A program made the position numbers and the translations under genes. The notes below the pieces were generated by a model. That model searched no databases and was not told where the DNA came from. It saw only the letters and a program-made list of their open reading frames with translations. A DNA stretch of 37,031 nucleotides, taken from positions 1-37,031 of the forward strand of contig JAMCST010000013.1 in the NCBI GenBank assembly GCA_023380935.1, given 5' to 3'. The DNA comes from Patescibacteria group bacterium (GTDB taxonomy: Bacteria > Patescibacteriota > Microgenomatia > UBA1406 > GWC2-37-13). Of the stretch, positions 14,349 through 21,657 are shown in pieces. Every line of letters begins with the position of its first letter. Position 1 is the stretch's first letter.

Positions 14349-15746
14349 TTAACGATACCAGTAGGCGAGCCCGGCTACTCCACCCCGCTTCAAACTGGCA
14401 AACTCGGCCTTTGATTGACCGGCTTCGCTCATGCCGTCGTTAGCGGCGGCAAAATGGACCGTGCTTATTCCCAACTCCGCCAGATACGCCTCGACCTTAT
14501 CCTTAAACCCGGGCAGTTTCCAAAACATTGAGCCTTCGGCCACTGCCTTAACTCGCAACTGGTCAGTCAGTTCCACTGCCCCGGCCAGGTGGCTGGCAAC
14601 GACTTGGGCCGCCTGATCCCGGATAATCTCGCAGACTTGAATGACCGTCGCCCGATCAGCTTCATCAATTCCCCAGTCAGTGTTCCATTTTCCCTCAAGA
14701 ATCGAACTGACCAACTCGGTTTTCCAACCCGATTCTGCGTCTTGAGGCATGGTACGACTATTGATTAAGCTCGCTTGAGATAGCTGGCTAAGAATCAGCT
14801 GAAGCTGCAGCCCCTTGTACTTGCCCGACACCAGTTTTTCATCCATCTGTTTACCCTTTTCTTCCACCGGCAACAAATTATCCAGTTGAGCGATGATTGA
14901 AGTTGACCGAACATCGCCGTTCAGATATTCGGGATCAAGCAGGCGGGTGGCCAGATCGATCGCGCCGGACTCGACGTTGACCAGCATTGTTTCGCGATCA
15001 TCCCACTCCGGAGCAAAGTCAGGGCCGAGAATCTGGCGTAATTTTCCCACCGGTACGGCCACGGCAAAGTTATAGCCGGTTCCCACCACTAAACCGATGT
15101 TTGCCTCGCCGGAAATGAGAACCGGCGTGTCGTTAAAGACTGTCTGGCGCCTGGGCCGATCAGTAATGCCTTTATCGATTAAATACTGGTTAAACAGCTC
15201 GACGAAGTTGGCGCCGATCATACCGGGGATGACAAATCCCTTGGTTAAACCGGTCACGCGGCAGTCCAGCCGGTCGGGTTGTTCGGTCGGCACACCGGGA
15301 AAAGAGAAAATAATGGATAATGCCGCTTCCGGATCGTCTTTAATTAACTGGGCAAGATTGGGCAAGGCAATAAATAGGTGGTCGAAAAAATCAGTCGGAT
15401 CGGCAAATCGAGTAAGTGGCTGGCCGGATTGGTCGGTTAACCGGCCTTCCAACATCTCGCCGGTTGGCTCGGCCTTCCCCTGATCAACCGTCACGACTCC
15501 GGCACGCATCTTGGTGCCGCCAACCTCAAGGGCAATGGTCTGCTTACCTTCAAATTGGGACAGATCAGCCGGCACCGGCCGCAGAAAGGTAGGAAATGAT
15601 TGGGAATGCTGCAGGCGGTCAATGATTTCCTGACGCACACGGCTAGCCAGCCCAATCATTTCTTCGTGGCTAAACCGGCGCACACCTTGAGACATCAAGG
15701 TTGTTTCCAACGATACCGAAGCTACCCGCTCGTCCCCTCTTGACAT
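14349..15746 (-). CDS. Hexokinase-like sugar kinase (eukaryote-type fold)
   Basis: 465 residues, the length of a single hexokinase unit. TIALEVGGTKMRAGVV is the phosphate-binding first strand of the actin-like ATPase fold, SFPGVPTEQ the substrate loop, NDTPVLISG carries the catalytic Asp, and VGTGYNFAVAV is the phosphate 2 loop; HFAAANDGMSEAG is the adenosine-binding region. The enzyme would phosphorylate a hexose with ATP at the entry to glycolysis. Two-domain hexokinases of this size are unusual for bacteria but are known in CPR genomes. TATAAT lies 6 bases before the ATG. Confidence 0.8.
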   Translation of the reverse strand: MSRGDERVASVSLETTLMSQGVRRFSHEEMIGLASRVRQEIIDRLQHSQSFPTFLRPVPADLSQFEGKQTIALEVGGTKMRAGVVTVDQGKAEPTGEMLEGRLTDQSGQPLTRFADPTDFFDHLFIALPNLAQLIKDDPEAALSIIFSFPGVPTEQPDRLDCRVTGLTKGFVIPGMIGANFVELFNQYLIDKGITDRPRRQTVFNDTPVLISGEANIGLVVGTGYNFAVAVPVGKLRQILGPDFAPEWDDRETMLVNVESGAIDLATRLLDPEYLNGDVRSTSIIAQLDNLLPVEEKGKQMDEKLVSGKYKGLQLQLILSQLSQASLINSRTMPQDAESGWKTELVSSILEGKWNTDWGIDEADRATVIQVCEIIRDQAAQVVASHLAGAVELTDQLRVKAVAEGSMFWKLPGFKDKVEAYLAELGISTVHFAAANDGMSEAGQSKAEFASLKRGGVAGLAYWYR

Positions 15747-15752
15747 GATTTA

Positions 15753-15758
15753 ATTATA
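15753..15758 (-). promoter_or_regulatory. -10 box of the hexokinase gene
   Basis: TATAAT on the minus strand, 6 bases upstream of ATG 15746; no clear -35. Confidence 0.65.
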
Positions 15759-15873
15759 TCAACGGCCGACCGGTTATGCAAATTTGGGCCGTTAAATCAA
15801 TCTATCACTCTGATTACTATCGCAGAAATTCGACTGCGGCAGTCAATCGCCCATCATATCTTTGGATTACGGA

Positions 15874-15882
15874 TGGTATAAT
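15874..15882 (+). promoter_or_regulatory. Extended -10 upstream of the structured RNA and tRNA-Leu
   Basis: TGGTATAAT (TGn plus perfect TATAAT). A start near 15889 would give a transcript that carries the structured RNA and then tRNA-Leu and tRNA-Ser. Confidence 0.65.
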
Positions 15883-15888
15883 TCACCA

Positions 15889-16069
15889 TATAGACGAGCC
15901 GGAGTGGCGGAACCCCGAAGAACGCTTACTGACTCGCGAGGTTTACATCCTCGCCTCGTCAGAGCGCATCTACGGGGTAAATGTTTAACTGACAGTTGGC
16001 GATACGCAGTGAATCTTACTGCCAGTTAGTCCCGAGTTTATCTCGGGAGCAGATGTAAAGATTGTTATT
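15889..16069 (+). ncRNA. Structured RNA or leader preceding tRNA-Leu (candidate)
   Basis: Four nested stems stack in one hairpin: ACCCCG/CGGGGT (15912-15917 with 15973-15978), CGCT/AGCG, CTGAC/GTCAG (15929-15933 with 15958-15962) and GCGAGG/CCTCGC (15936-15941 with 15949-15954). The loop TTTACATC (15942-15949) is exactly complementary to GATGTAAA (16052-16059), a possible pseudoknot. Two more hairpins follow: AACTG.CAGT with ACTG.CAGTT, and CCCGAG/CTCGGG at 16031-16046. Its bases 15898-15912 equal the first 15 of tRNA-Leu. I do not recognise an RNA family. A 70-codon frame (15776-15988) overlaps it but starts 100 bases before the promoter and has no family resemblance. Confidence 0.5.
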
Positions 16070-16152
16070 GCCGGAGTGGCGGAATGGCAGACGCGCACGC
16101 TTCAGGGGCGTGTTCTCGCAAGAGAGTGAAGGTTCAACTCCTTTCTCCGGCA
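16070..16152 (+). tRNA. tRNA-Leu (CAG)
   Basis: Acceptor GCCGGAG/CTCCGGC, anticodon stem CACGC/GCGTG with loop TTCAGGG (anticodon CAG), a long class II variable arm (CTCGCAAGAGAG) and T-loop TTCAACT. CCA is not encoded. Confidence 0.93.
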
Positions 16153-16163
16153 CCGCGCCATCA

Positions 16164-16250
16164 GGAGAGGTGGCTGAGTGGTCCATAGCGAGAGGTTGCT
16201 AACCTCTTGAGCTGATAAAGCTCACGTGGGTTCAAATCCCACCCTCTCCG
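16164..16250 (+). tRNA. tRNA-Ser (GCT)
   Basis: Acceptor GGAGAGG/CCTCTCC, anticodon stem AGAGG/CCTCT with loop TTGCTAA (anticodon GCT), long variable arm GAGCTGATAAAGCTC and T-loop TTCAAAT; discriminator G. It follows tRNA-Leu by 11 bases on the same transcript. Confidence 0.93.
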
Positions 16251-16255
16251 CTTTC

Positions 16256-16339
16256 GCCCGACGAAGTCAAGCTTAGCTTGACGAAGGCGGGCCTCGCTTT
16301 CATAATTCAGCTGGGCTACGGCGGACGCAGTCCGTTTTT
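16256..16339 (+). terminator. Terminator region of the tRNA-Leu/Ser transcript
   Basis: A long inverted repeat (GCCCG...GTCAAGCT-T-AGCTTGAC...CGGGC, 16256-16292) is followed by a compact hairpin CGGAC-GCA-GTCCG and TTTTT (16322-16339). The second is a standard intrinsic terminator. Confidence 0.65.
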
Positions 16340-16342
16340 ATG

Positions 16343-16351
16343 TGATAAAAT
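16343..16351 (+). promoter_or_regulatory. Extended -10 of the HD-domain gene
   Basis: TGATAAAAT, ending 6 bases before ATG 16358 and starting directly after the terminator. Confidence 0.7.
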
Positions 16352-16357
16352 ATCAGG

Positions 16358-16951
16358 ATGACAAACCGCGACAAATACTGCGACGCCGCCAAAGCCCAAC
16401 TTGAACCCAATATTTTCAAACACTCGCTGGCGGTTGAGGCTTGCATGGGAGCGCTTTACGATTATTTCCAGACACAGCATCAGTTGGGCGCAGACGAACC
16501 AAGCCGAGACGACTGGACGCTGGCCGGACTGATTCATGACATCGACTACTCCGGCGAATACAAGGCCGGCCACCCCAAACATACTGCCACCGTTTTAAAA
16601 AAATACGGCCTAGATCTATCAACTACCGTCGACCACATTGTCAAGGCTCACGCGCCCGATCTGACCGGCATGCAACCACAGACCAAAGCCGACTGGTCGA
16701 TTTTTTGCGTCGACAGCCTGACCGGACTGATTGTGGCGGTCGCCCTGATCTACCCCACTAAGAAACTGGCCGACGTTAAACTGTCGTCAGTGCTAAAAAG
16801 ATTTCTCAAGCAGCCGCGCTTTGCCGCCGGTACCCGGCGCGAAGATGTGGCTAAATGTAGCCTACCAAATGGCTTAAATCTCCCCTTGGAGAAATTTGTC
16901 GAGATTAGCCTTAAGGCAATGCAGACGGTTGCCACCCAGATCGGGTTATAA
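16358..16951 (+). CDS. HD-domain metal-dependent phosphohydrolase
   Basis: 197 residues. Metal ligands of the HD fold: H in FKHSLAVE (about 25), HD in LIHDIDYSG (about 62-63), H in GHPKHTATVLKK and the closing D in FCVDSLTG (about 117). Single-domain HD proteins of this type hydrolyse nucleotides or related phosphoesters. Most like the cluster of HDIG-type small hydrolases; no substrate can be named. Own leaderless promoter. Its end overlaps the convergent TrmB gene by 6 bases. Confidence 0.85.
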   Translation: MTNRDKYCDAAKAQLEPNIFKHSLAVEACMGALYDYFQTQHQLGADEPSRDDWTLAGLIHDIDYSGEYKAGHPKHTATVLKKYGLDLSTTVDHIVKAHAPDLTGMQPQTKADWSIFCVDSLTGLIVAVALIYPTKKLADVKLSSVLKRFLKQPRFAAGTRREDVAKCSLPNGLNLPLEKFVEISLKAMQTVATQIGL

Positions 16952-17716
16952 CGAATTGAGGCGCCCCCGGCTGGCGACTTTCCACAGTATCTTAAACCGC
17001 ATCCGCTCAAACCGGGCCAATTCATTATCCTCGATGACGATTCCCACCGGCACCCGGTCACGATAGGTAATAAACGCGACGCAGTTTTTGTAAATCATGT
17101 AGTCGGTGTTAGTGATGAAACGGCTGGGAATACAGACGATTTTGTTCCGAGAAGTTGAATATTCCCGTTGATACTCTTTGTCATCTTTTGAGTCTGAAAC
17201 AATGTCTTTTGTTATGATCATTTTGCGGATAACGCGCACAAAATATTTTTTCAAATAATCACCCATCACCCGCGGACCGTTTTGGGTTAAACAAAAAACA
17301 TCAATCTCTTCCGCACTCAAACTGTCTTCATAGATCGACTTGATGCCTTCGACTCCTTCGTAGTACCGGATTTTCGGCTTTTGGGTTTTGGCCGAACTCA
17401 GTGCCTGAAGCTGCATCCGGCTTTGATTAATGGCGGCGACCGCTTGATTAATGGCGGATTTCTTTAATTCGATGGTTTGCAGCAGTTTTTCCGGCGGTGA
17501 GGCCAACCAACGTTTTTTCTTGCCGGCGGCTGATCGGCTCACCAGCCCTTGGCCAACTAGACGATCAATGATTAAATAGACGGTCGCCCGAGGAATGTTG
17601 GTGACCTTGGCAATTTCCAACACCGCGGACGCGCCGTTTTCCAACAGAAAAAAATATATTTGAATTTCCTTATCGGAAAAACCCAAATTCATCAGCGATC
17701 GTTTGACGGTGTCCAT
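16946..17716 (-). CDS. TrmB-family transcriptional regulator
   Basis: 256 residues. The winged helix (LMNLGFSDKEIQIYFFLLEN, SAVLEIAKVTNIPRATVYLIIDRLVGQGL) is a textbook TrmB DNA-binding domain. A coiled-coil helix (about 75-110) links it to a C-terminal domain starting RYYEGVEGIKSIYEDSL, the same layout as the regulator at 7566-8330. The ligand is unknown; TrmB proteins often respond to sugars in archaea. The gene has a clear promoter, so it may be autoregulated. Confidence 0.88.
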   Translation of the reverse strand: MDTVKRSLMNLGFSDKEIQIYFFLLENGASAVLEIAKVTNIPRATVYLIIDRLVGQGLVSRSAAGKKKRWLASPPEKLLQTIELKKSAINQAVAAINQSRMQLQALSSAKTQKPKIRYYEGVEGIKSIYEDSLSAEEIDVFCLTQNGPRVMGDYLKKYFVRVIRKMIITKDIVSDSKDDKEYQREYSTSRNKIVCIPSRFITNTDYMIYKNCVAFITYRDRVPVGIVIEDNELARFERMRFKILWKVASRGRLNSL

Positions 17717-17722
17717 GCCTTA

Positions 17723-17751
17723 ATGGTATTGAATGTTGCTAAGATTGTCAA
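17723..17751 (-). promoter_or_regulatory. Promoter of the second TrmB-like regulator gene
   Basis: TTGACA (17751-17746), a 17-bp spacer and TACCAT (17728-17723) on the minus strand, ending 6 bases before ATG 17716. Confidence 0.75.
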
Positions 17752-17792
17752 CATTTATGACAAAAATTGGTTAAACCATAATAATTTTGTAC

Positions 17793-17798
17793 TATAGA
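17793..17798 (+). promoter_or_regulatory. -10 box of the 17805 gene
   Basis: TATAGA ends 6 bases before ATG 17805; the overlapping TACTAT (17790-17795) has a TTGGTT -35 at 17 bp. The TTG at 17787 is not a start because it lies next to the -10. Confidence 0.5.
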
Positions 17799-17804
17799 GT
17801 CACT

Positions 17805-18476
17805 ATGAGCGTAGAATCCCCTACTGCAGTAATTGATGCAATGTACACAGAGACACTGAACAACAATTGGTCTCAAGTTGATGTATTAGCCTCAACCTTA
17901 CCGAATCAATCGCCGTTAAAGCGTAGAGAAATGATTGAATATTTACTTAGCATATCGAACATTACAGGCTTAAGACCCTCCTATAACGATGTACTTGCAA
18001 CCTGTCTTGCTTGGTCGATAGATGCGGGTCTTGATAATCCCACTCTATGCAAAAGAATTTTAGACAAATATAGTGTATGTCCTACTGTTTGGGAACGTGA
18101 TTGGGCCACTCCATCGTCAAAACTGTGGTGGGCCGTTTCTACGCAGCAAATAGCAAATCACGCCGGCTTAGAAACAGGAGTAAGAGATCAGGCTGGGACA
18201 TTACGTGACAGATTAATTGACGCCGCAGTTGCGGAAACACTAAACTACTGCCTCCAAGATGATCTGAAAGGCTGGATTAAAACCACCTCCCGCCTCCAAG
18301 AACAATATCCTTATGCGCGTGAACGTTTTAAACTCTGTGCTATTAAAGACAATCTTGTATTTCTGCTCGATGTCACACACGAGCATAATCTAAAAAAACT
18401 CGGCCTTGTAAGAAGAGCCCCATTTTCAACTAATGCTTTAGCCGTAGAAAGATATCGCGCTTCTTTATCCGTGTAA
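17805..18476 (+). CDS. Hypothetical helical protein, 223 aa
   Basis: No motif I recognise. The protein is mostly helical (TAVIDAMYTETLNNNWSQVD, LIDAAVAETLNYCLQDDLKG) with few Gly and no signal or membrane segment. Codon use and base composition are AT-richer than the neighbouring enzyme genes, which would fit a mobile or recently acquired gene. It is divergent from the TrmB gene across 88 bases, so the TrmB-like protein could control it. Its last 12 bases overlap the convergent nucleotidyltransferase gene. Confidence 0.65.
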   Translation: MSVESPTAVIDAMYTETLNNNWSQVDVLASTLPNQSPLKRREMIEYLLSISNITGLRPSYNDVLATCLAWSIDAGLDNPTLCKRILDKYSVCPTVWERDWATPSSKLWWAVSTQQIANHAGLETGVRDQAGTLRDRLIDAAVAETLNYCLQDDLKGWIKTTSRLQEQYPYARERFKLCAIKDNLVFLLDVTHEHNLKKLGLVRRAPFSTNALAVERYRASLSV

Positions 18477-19334
18477 TTTTGTTTTTCGGCTTCGTTCGTG
18501 TAAATCCGTGTATTTTAGTTCAAAATCATCCGGAAAAAACCACAACTGTGTATCGTTGATCATTTCGGTAGTGCGATGACGGTTAATCAAGACAAGCTGA
18601 AGTTTCTTCGCTAACCACTCCATCCAAGAACTCGATGATTCCGGCACCGTATCCGTATTAATCAATCTTTTTTCTGGCCGGGCGTTGGGAAACCACCGGT
18701 ATACCCAGTTGTTAGCCGCCAAAAACCGTTCATATGCTTGGTTTTTGCTGACCAGCGGCCGCATCTGTAAGACTTCGTGGGCCACGTATTCAGTTTGTTT
18801 ATTTTTTGGGATTAATAAACCGCCCGCGTCAAAAAAAAGGTTTAGGCACACCTTGTCTTTAAAATGTGCGGCGGATAACCGATCACGATTAATATGCCGT
18901 GGGCGTTTAATCCCCAAAACCAGCGCCAAAAATGTCGCGATAAACCTACCGGTCCATAACTGGTTTTCTCCGGTGATGATGAAAAGATCAATGTCGTCTT
19001 TTTTTTGGGCATTATTCATCGCCACCGTCCCGGACAAACCGATCAATTCAATCTGGGGAAACCGAGCCAGAAGACTGACGTATTTTTTGATTTTCTCGAT
19101 CTTACGCTCCGAAATTCTCTTTTTTTTTAGCCTCTCTGTCTGAAAATTCTTAGTTCTTAACTCCAAATTCTTTATTTTAATACGGTACTCCCCTAGAGTA
19201 TTTTTTTTGATCTTTTCCGGGAAAAACCGGTGAATTTCGTCAATCGTGGGGACATAGTCAAAATTGGCAAAATACGCCATCACTTGTTTAATTTCTTTTC
19301 CCATGCTTGATTCTCGCTGAGTCGTACTTTTCAT
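18465..19334 (-). CDS. Nucleotidyltransferase-fold protein (Pol beta superfamily)
   Basis: 289 residues. LIGLSGTVAMNNAQKKDDIDLFIIT is the superfamily signature: hG[ST] followed by DxD in DDIDLFII. The N-terminal part (residues 1-60) looks like a winged helix or DNA-binding region (YVPTIDEIHRFFP), and the C-terminal part is helical. Possible roles are nucleotide transfer to RNA, a protein or a small molecule; the substrate cannot be inferred. The promoter shares its -35 with the divergent small gene. Confidence 0.8.
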   Translation of the reverse strand: MKSTTQRESSMGKEIKQVMAYFANFDYVPTIDEIHRFFPEKIKKNTLGEYRIKIKNLELRTKNFQTERLKKKRISERKIEKIKKYVSLLARFPQIELIGLSGTVAMNNAQKKDDIDLFIITGENQLWTGRFIATFLALVLGIKRPRHINRDRLSAAHFKDKVCLNLFFDAGGLLIPKNKQTEYVAHEVLQMRPLVSKNQAYERFLAANNWVYRWFPNARPEKRLINTDTVPESSSSWMEWLAKKLQLVLINRHRTTEMINDTQLWFFPDDFELKYTDLHERSRKTKLHG

Positions 19335-19340
19335 GCCTCC

Positions 19341-19369
19341 ATTGTCTCATCTCCCCGTCAATTTGACAA
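19341..19369 (-). promoter_or_regulatory. Promoter of the nucleotidyltransferase gene
   Basis: TTGTCA (19369-19364), a 17-bp spacer and GACAAT (19346-19341), 6 bases before ATG 19334. The -35 overlaps the plus-strand TTGACA of the next promoter. Confidence 0.6.
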
Positions 19370-19390
19370 TCGTAACCTATAATATATAAT
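19363..19390 (+). promoter_or_regulatory. Promoter of a small ORF, divergent from the nucleotidyltransferase gene
   Basis: TTGACA (19363-19368), a 16-bp spacer and TATAAT (19385-19390). The ATG at 19399 begins 8 bases later. Confidence 0.75.
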
Positions 19391-19398
19391 GCTTATGT

Positions 19399-19593
19399 AT
19401 GGAACGATCACCGAAACCGACAGCAGCGGAAAGACCGGTTTTCAAGTTGATCCATATAATCATAAACCACTTGCTGGGGTTACCTAAAACCAAGGTTGCC
19501 TCTGCACCGACGCGCCCCCAGAACGACACTCTAACCGGCGTTACCTATACTTCATGCGGGGATTTCCCACTTAATTTTCAGCATTTACGATAA
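19399..19593 (+). CDS. Possible small protein, 64 aa
   Basis: A 64-codon frame 8 bases after a consensus -10 box. The protein is basic with a short hydrophobic stretch (FKLIHIIINHLLGLP). A second frame from ATG 19395 encodes about 29 residues (MYGTITETDSSGKTGF...), which has a faint beta-strand look. Only one of the two may be real, or the transcript may be non-coding. No family recognised. The promoter is much better supported than either frame. Confidence 0.35.
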   Translation: MERSPKPTAAERPVFKLIHIIINHLLGLPKTKVASAPTRPQNDTLTGVTYTSCGDFPLNFQHLR

Positions 19594-19601
19594 ACCGGTT
19601 A

Positions 19602-20339
19602 CTAACGTAACTTCTGTCCAACAACCAAAACGCCAAAACTAAGAAGGCGTAGTTGTCTTTTCCAGCGCCACGGCTGGGTTAGTAACCGAAACAGCCATTC
19701 CAGGCCAATCCGGCGAATCCAGACCGGTGCCCGTTTTACCCGGCCGGCATAAACGTCAAAACCCTGACCGACTCCCATGGCCACGCAGTCGCCCAGTCGC
19801 CTGCGGTGTTTTTCCAACCACAGTTCCTGGGCCGGCGATCCAAACGCTACCAGTACCAAACGTGGCTTTATTTCAGTCACTATATCAAAAATCCTTTTTT
19901 CTTCCGACGGCAATATCTGTTTGATATTTTTTATTCCGGTCAGCCCGAAAAATTTAGCCTCGGAATACCGCTGTTGGTAGCAATCGGCAATTGACTCTGC
20001 TAAATTGGCTCTCGCTCCGATAAGCAGCACGGTTAAGCGTCCTTTTCCCGCCTCACTTGTTAACCGTTCCATCAGATCAACGCCGGTTACCCGTTCCTTG
20101 AGGTTGATTTTTAACCATCGGCTTGCCAGAATCACCCCAAAACCGTCGTTAATTCTGATCTGGGCGTCATTAAGGATCTTTTTGTATCGAGAATTACTCT
20201 GGGCCACCACGATGTTTTCGGGATTGAGAGAGACGACATGGCACACTCCCTTGGGTTGACGCCAGAACTTTTTAATATACTCTAGGATTTCACTATTGCT
20301 TAAATTATCTACCTTAATTCCGAGCAGTTTGTTTTCCAT
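19602..20339 (-). CDS. WecG/TagA/CpsF-family glycosyltransferase (GT26)
   Basis: 245 residues, normal for the family. INDGFGVILASRWL, ERVTGVDLMERL, VLLIGAR, VAFGSPAQELWL and the C-terminal RAPVWIRRIGLEWLFRLLTQPWRWKR are family signatures. It transfers N-acetylmannosamine or a related sugar to a lipid-linked sugar at the membrane in teichoic-acid or polysaccharide synthesis. A Shine-Dalgarno-like AGGA precedes the ATG by 3 bases, so unlike most neighbours it seems to have a leader (about 36 bases). Confidence 0.9.
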   Translation of the reverse strand: MENKLLGIKVDNLSNSEILEYIKKFWRQPKGVCHVVSLNPENIVVAQSNSRYKKILNDAQIRINDGFGVILASRWLKINLKERVTGVDLMERLTSEAGKGRLTVLLIGARANLAESIADCYQQRYSEAKFFGLTGIKNIKQILPSEEKRIFDIVTEIKPRLVLVAFGSPAQELWLEKHRRRLGDCVAMGVGQGFDVYAGRVKRAPVWIRRIGLEWLFRLLTQPWRWKRQLRLLSFGVLVVGQKLR

Positions 20340-20361
20340 TTTCCTGTCGTAAATACTATAA

Positions 20362-20390
20362 TGGTATTTTATTACGAATAAATTATACCA
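20362..20390 (-). promoter_or_regulatory. Inverted repeat overlapping the glycosyltransferase promoter
   Basis: An extended -10 TGGTATAAT (20390-20382) lies in one arm of an inverted repeat (TGGTAT...ATACCA with TTTATT/AATAAA inside). It could be an operator, or a hairpin at the 5' end of the mRNA. Confidence 0.5.
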
Positions 20391-20602
20391 AAGACTGTTA
20401 GTTTGTTCTAATTATTTAGACATCAAAAAAGTTGTCTTTACAGACTAAATTAGAAATATTCGCTTTTTTATATAAATAAAAGCGTAAAATACTATATCTA
20501 ATTTTTGACTCTTAACCTTACCTTGGTCAAAGCGACCCGACCTGTGTATTGATTATTTTATAATCTAATATAGGTCTATAATGAGATGTATGATTTAAGC
20601 CG
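20391..20602. other. AT-rich intergenic region between mreB and the glycosyltransferase gene
   Basis: Holds the hairpin CGCTTTT...AAAAGCG (20461-20485) and, read on the minus strand, GTCT-GTAA-AGAC then AACTTTTTT, a possible weak mreB terminator. I see no gene. Confidence 0.4.
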
Positions 20603-21634
20603 TTATCTAATTGCCTCCTTATAGCTGTCGAGATTTTCTACGGCCATACCCACTCCGCGGATGACGCAGAACAGCGGCTCCTCGACCACAAACGCCGCCA
20701 CGCCGGTATAGTAAGTAACAAAACGGTCAATATTCTTCAACAAGGCGGTCCCTCCAGACAAGACGATGCCTTTGTCCACGATGTCCGCCGCCAGTTCCGG
20801 AGGCGTATGAGCCAATACTTCCTTGATACCCTCAAGGATTTGTTTTAACGGCTTTTGCACCGCCTCGTTAATCGACTCTTCGCTGACATCCAGGATTTTG
20901 GGCAGGCCGGACTGAAAATCGCGTCCCTTAACTTCGTAGGTTGTCGACGCAGACTGATTGGTTACGGATCTACCCGCCGTGTCTTCTTTAATAAAGGCGT
21001 TGCCTATCTTCATTTTTACCTCCTCGGCCGTCCGCTCGCCCACAATCAAATTGTGCTTTTTACGCAACTGCTGAATGATCGCTTCGTCCAGTTTGGTCCC
21101 GGCCACCCGCACCGTTTTATTAACCACCAGTTGACCAAGGGAAATCACCGCCACCTCGGTCGTTCCGCCGCCCAGATTGACAATCATGTGGCCCGAAGGT
21201 TGGGAAATTGGCAGTTTAGCGCCGATCGCCGCGGCCAGCGGTTCTTCGATCAGATAAACTTCGAAGGCGCCAGCCTGGCGACAAGCTGCCACTACCGCCC
21301 TCTTTTCTACCTGTGAAGCTCCACCGGGAATGGCGATCATCACCGTCGGCCAGTAGATTTTTCCTTTAAGCGACTTTTTCAAAAAGAAGGTGATCATGGC
21401 GGCTGTGGTGGTGTAGTCGGCAATTACGCCTTCACGCATCGGTCGGGAGGCGATGATCGAGCCGGGCGTCCGTCCCAACATCTCACGCGCATCGTCACCG
21501 ACCGCCAATATCCGTTTATCTTCAAGGGAGTAGGCCACGACGGTCGGTTCGTTCAACACAATCCCTTCGTCGGCGACGTAAACTAGAGTATTGGCTGTGC
21601 CCAAATCAATCCCCACTTTTTTTCGCAAAAACAT
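20603..21634 (-). CDS. mreB: Rod shape-determining protein MreB
   Basis: 343 residues. IDLGTANTLVYV (phosphate 1), MIAIPGGASQVEKRAV, LIEEPLAAAIGAKLPI, NLGGGTTEVAVISLG (phosphate 2) and GIVLSGGTALLKNID (adenosine) are all present and intact. It polymerises under the membrane in an ATP-dependent way to guide wall synthesis, consistent with the L,D-transpeptidase and glycosyltransferases in this window. No mreC/mreD is adjacent. TACAAT on the minus strand lies 6 bases before the ATG. Confidence 0.97.
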   Translation of the reverse strand: MFLRKKVGIDLGTANTLVYVADEGIVLNEPTVVAYSLEDKRILAVGDDAREMLGRTPGSIIASRPMREGVIADYTTTAAMITFFLKKSLKGKIYWPTVMIAIPGGASQVEKRAVVAACRQAGAFEVYLIEEPLAAAIGAKLPISQPSGHMIVNLGGGTTEVAVISLGQLVVNKTVRVAGTKLDEAIIQQLRKKHNLIVGERTAEEVKMKIGNAFIKEDTAGRSVTNQSASTTYEVKGRDFQSGLPKILDVSEESINEAVQKPLKQILEGIKEVLAHTPPELAADIVDKGIVLSGGTALLKNIDRFVTYYTGVAAFVVEEPLFCVIRGVGMAVENLDSYKEAIR

Positions 21635-21640
21635 AAATAT

Positions 21641-21650
21641 ATTGTATAAT
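21641..21650. promoter_or_regulatory. Overlapping divergent -10 boxes of mreB and the PEGA gene
   Basis: On the minus strand TACAAT occupies 21646-21641 (6 bases before mreB ATG). On the plus strand TATAAT occupies 21645-21650 (7 bases before ATG 21658). The two share two bases, so polymerase can hardly occupy both at once. Confidence 0.7.
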
Positions 21651-21657
21651 ATTCCTG

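Noticed and set aside
15776-15988. A 70-codon protein gene
   Set aside because: It lacks a -10 at leaderless distance and overlaps strong RNA stems and a promoter. I treat it as unlikely but not disproved.
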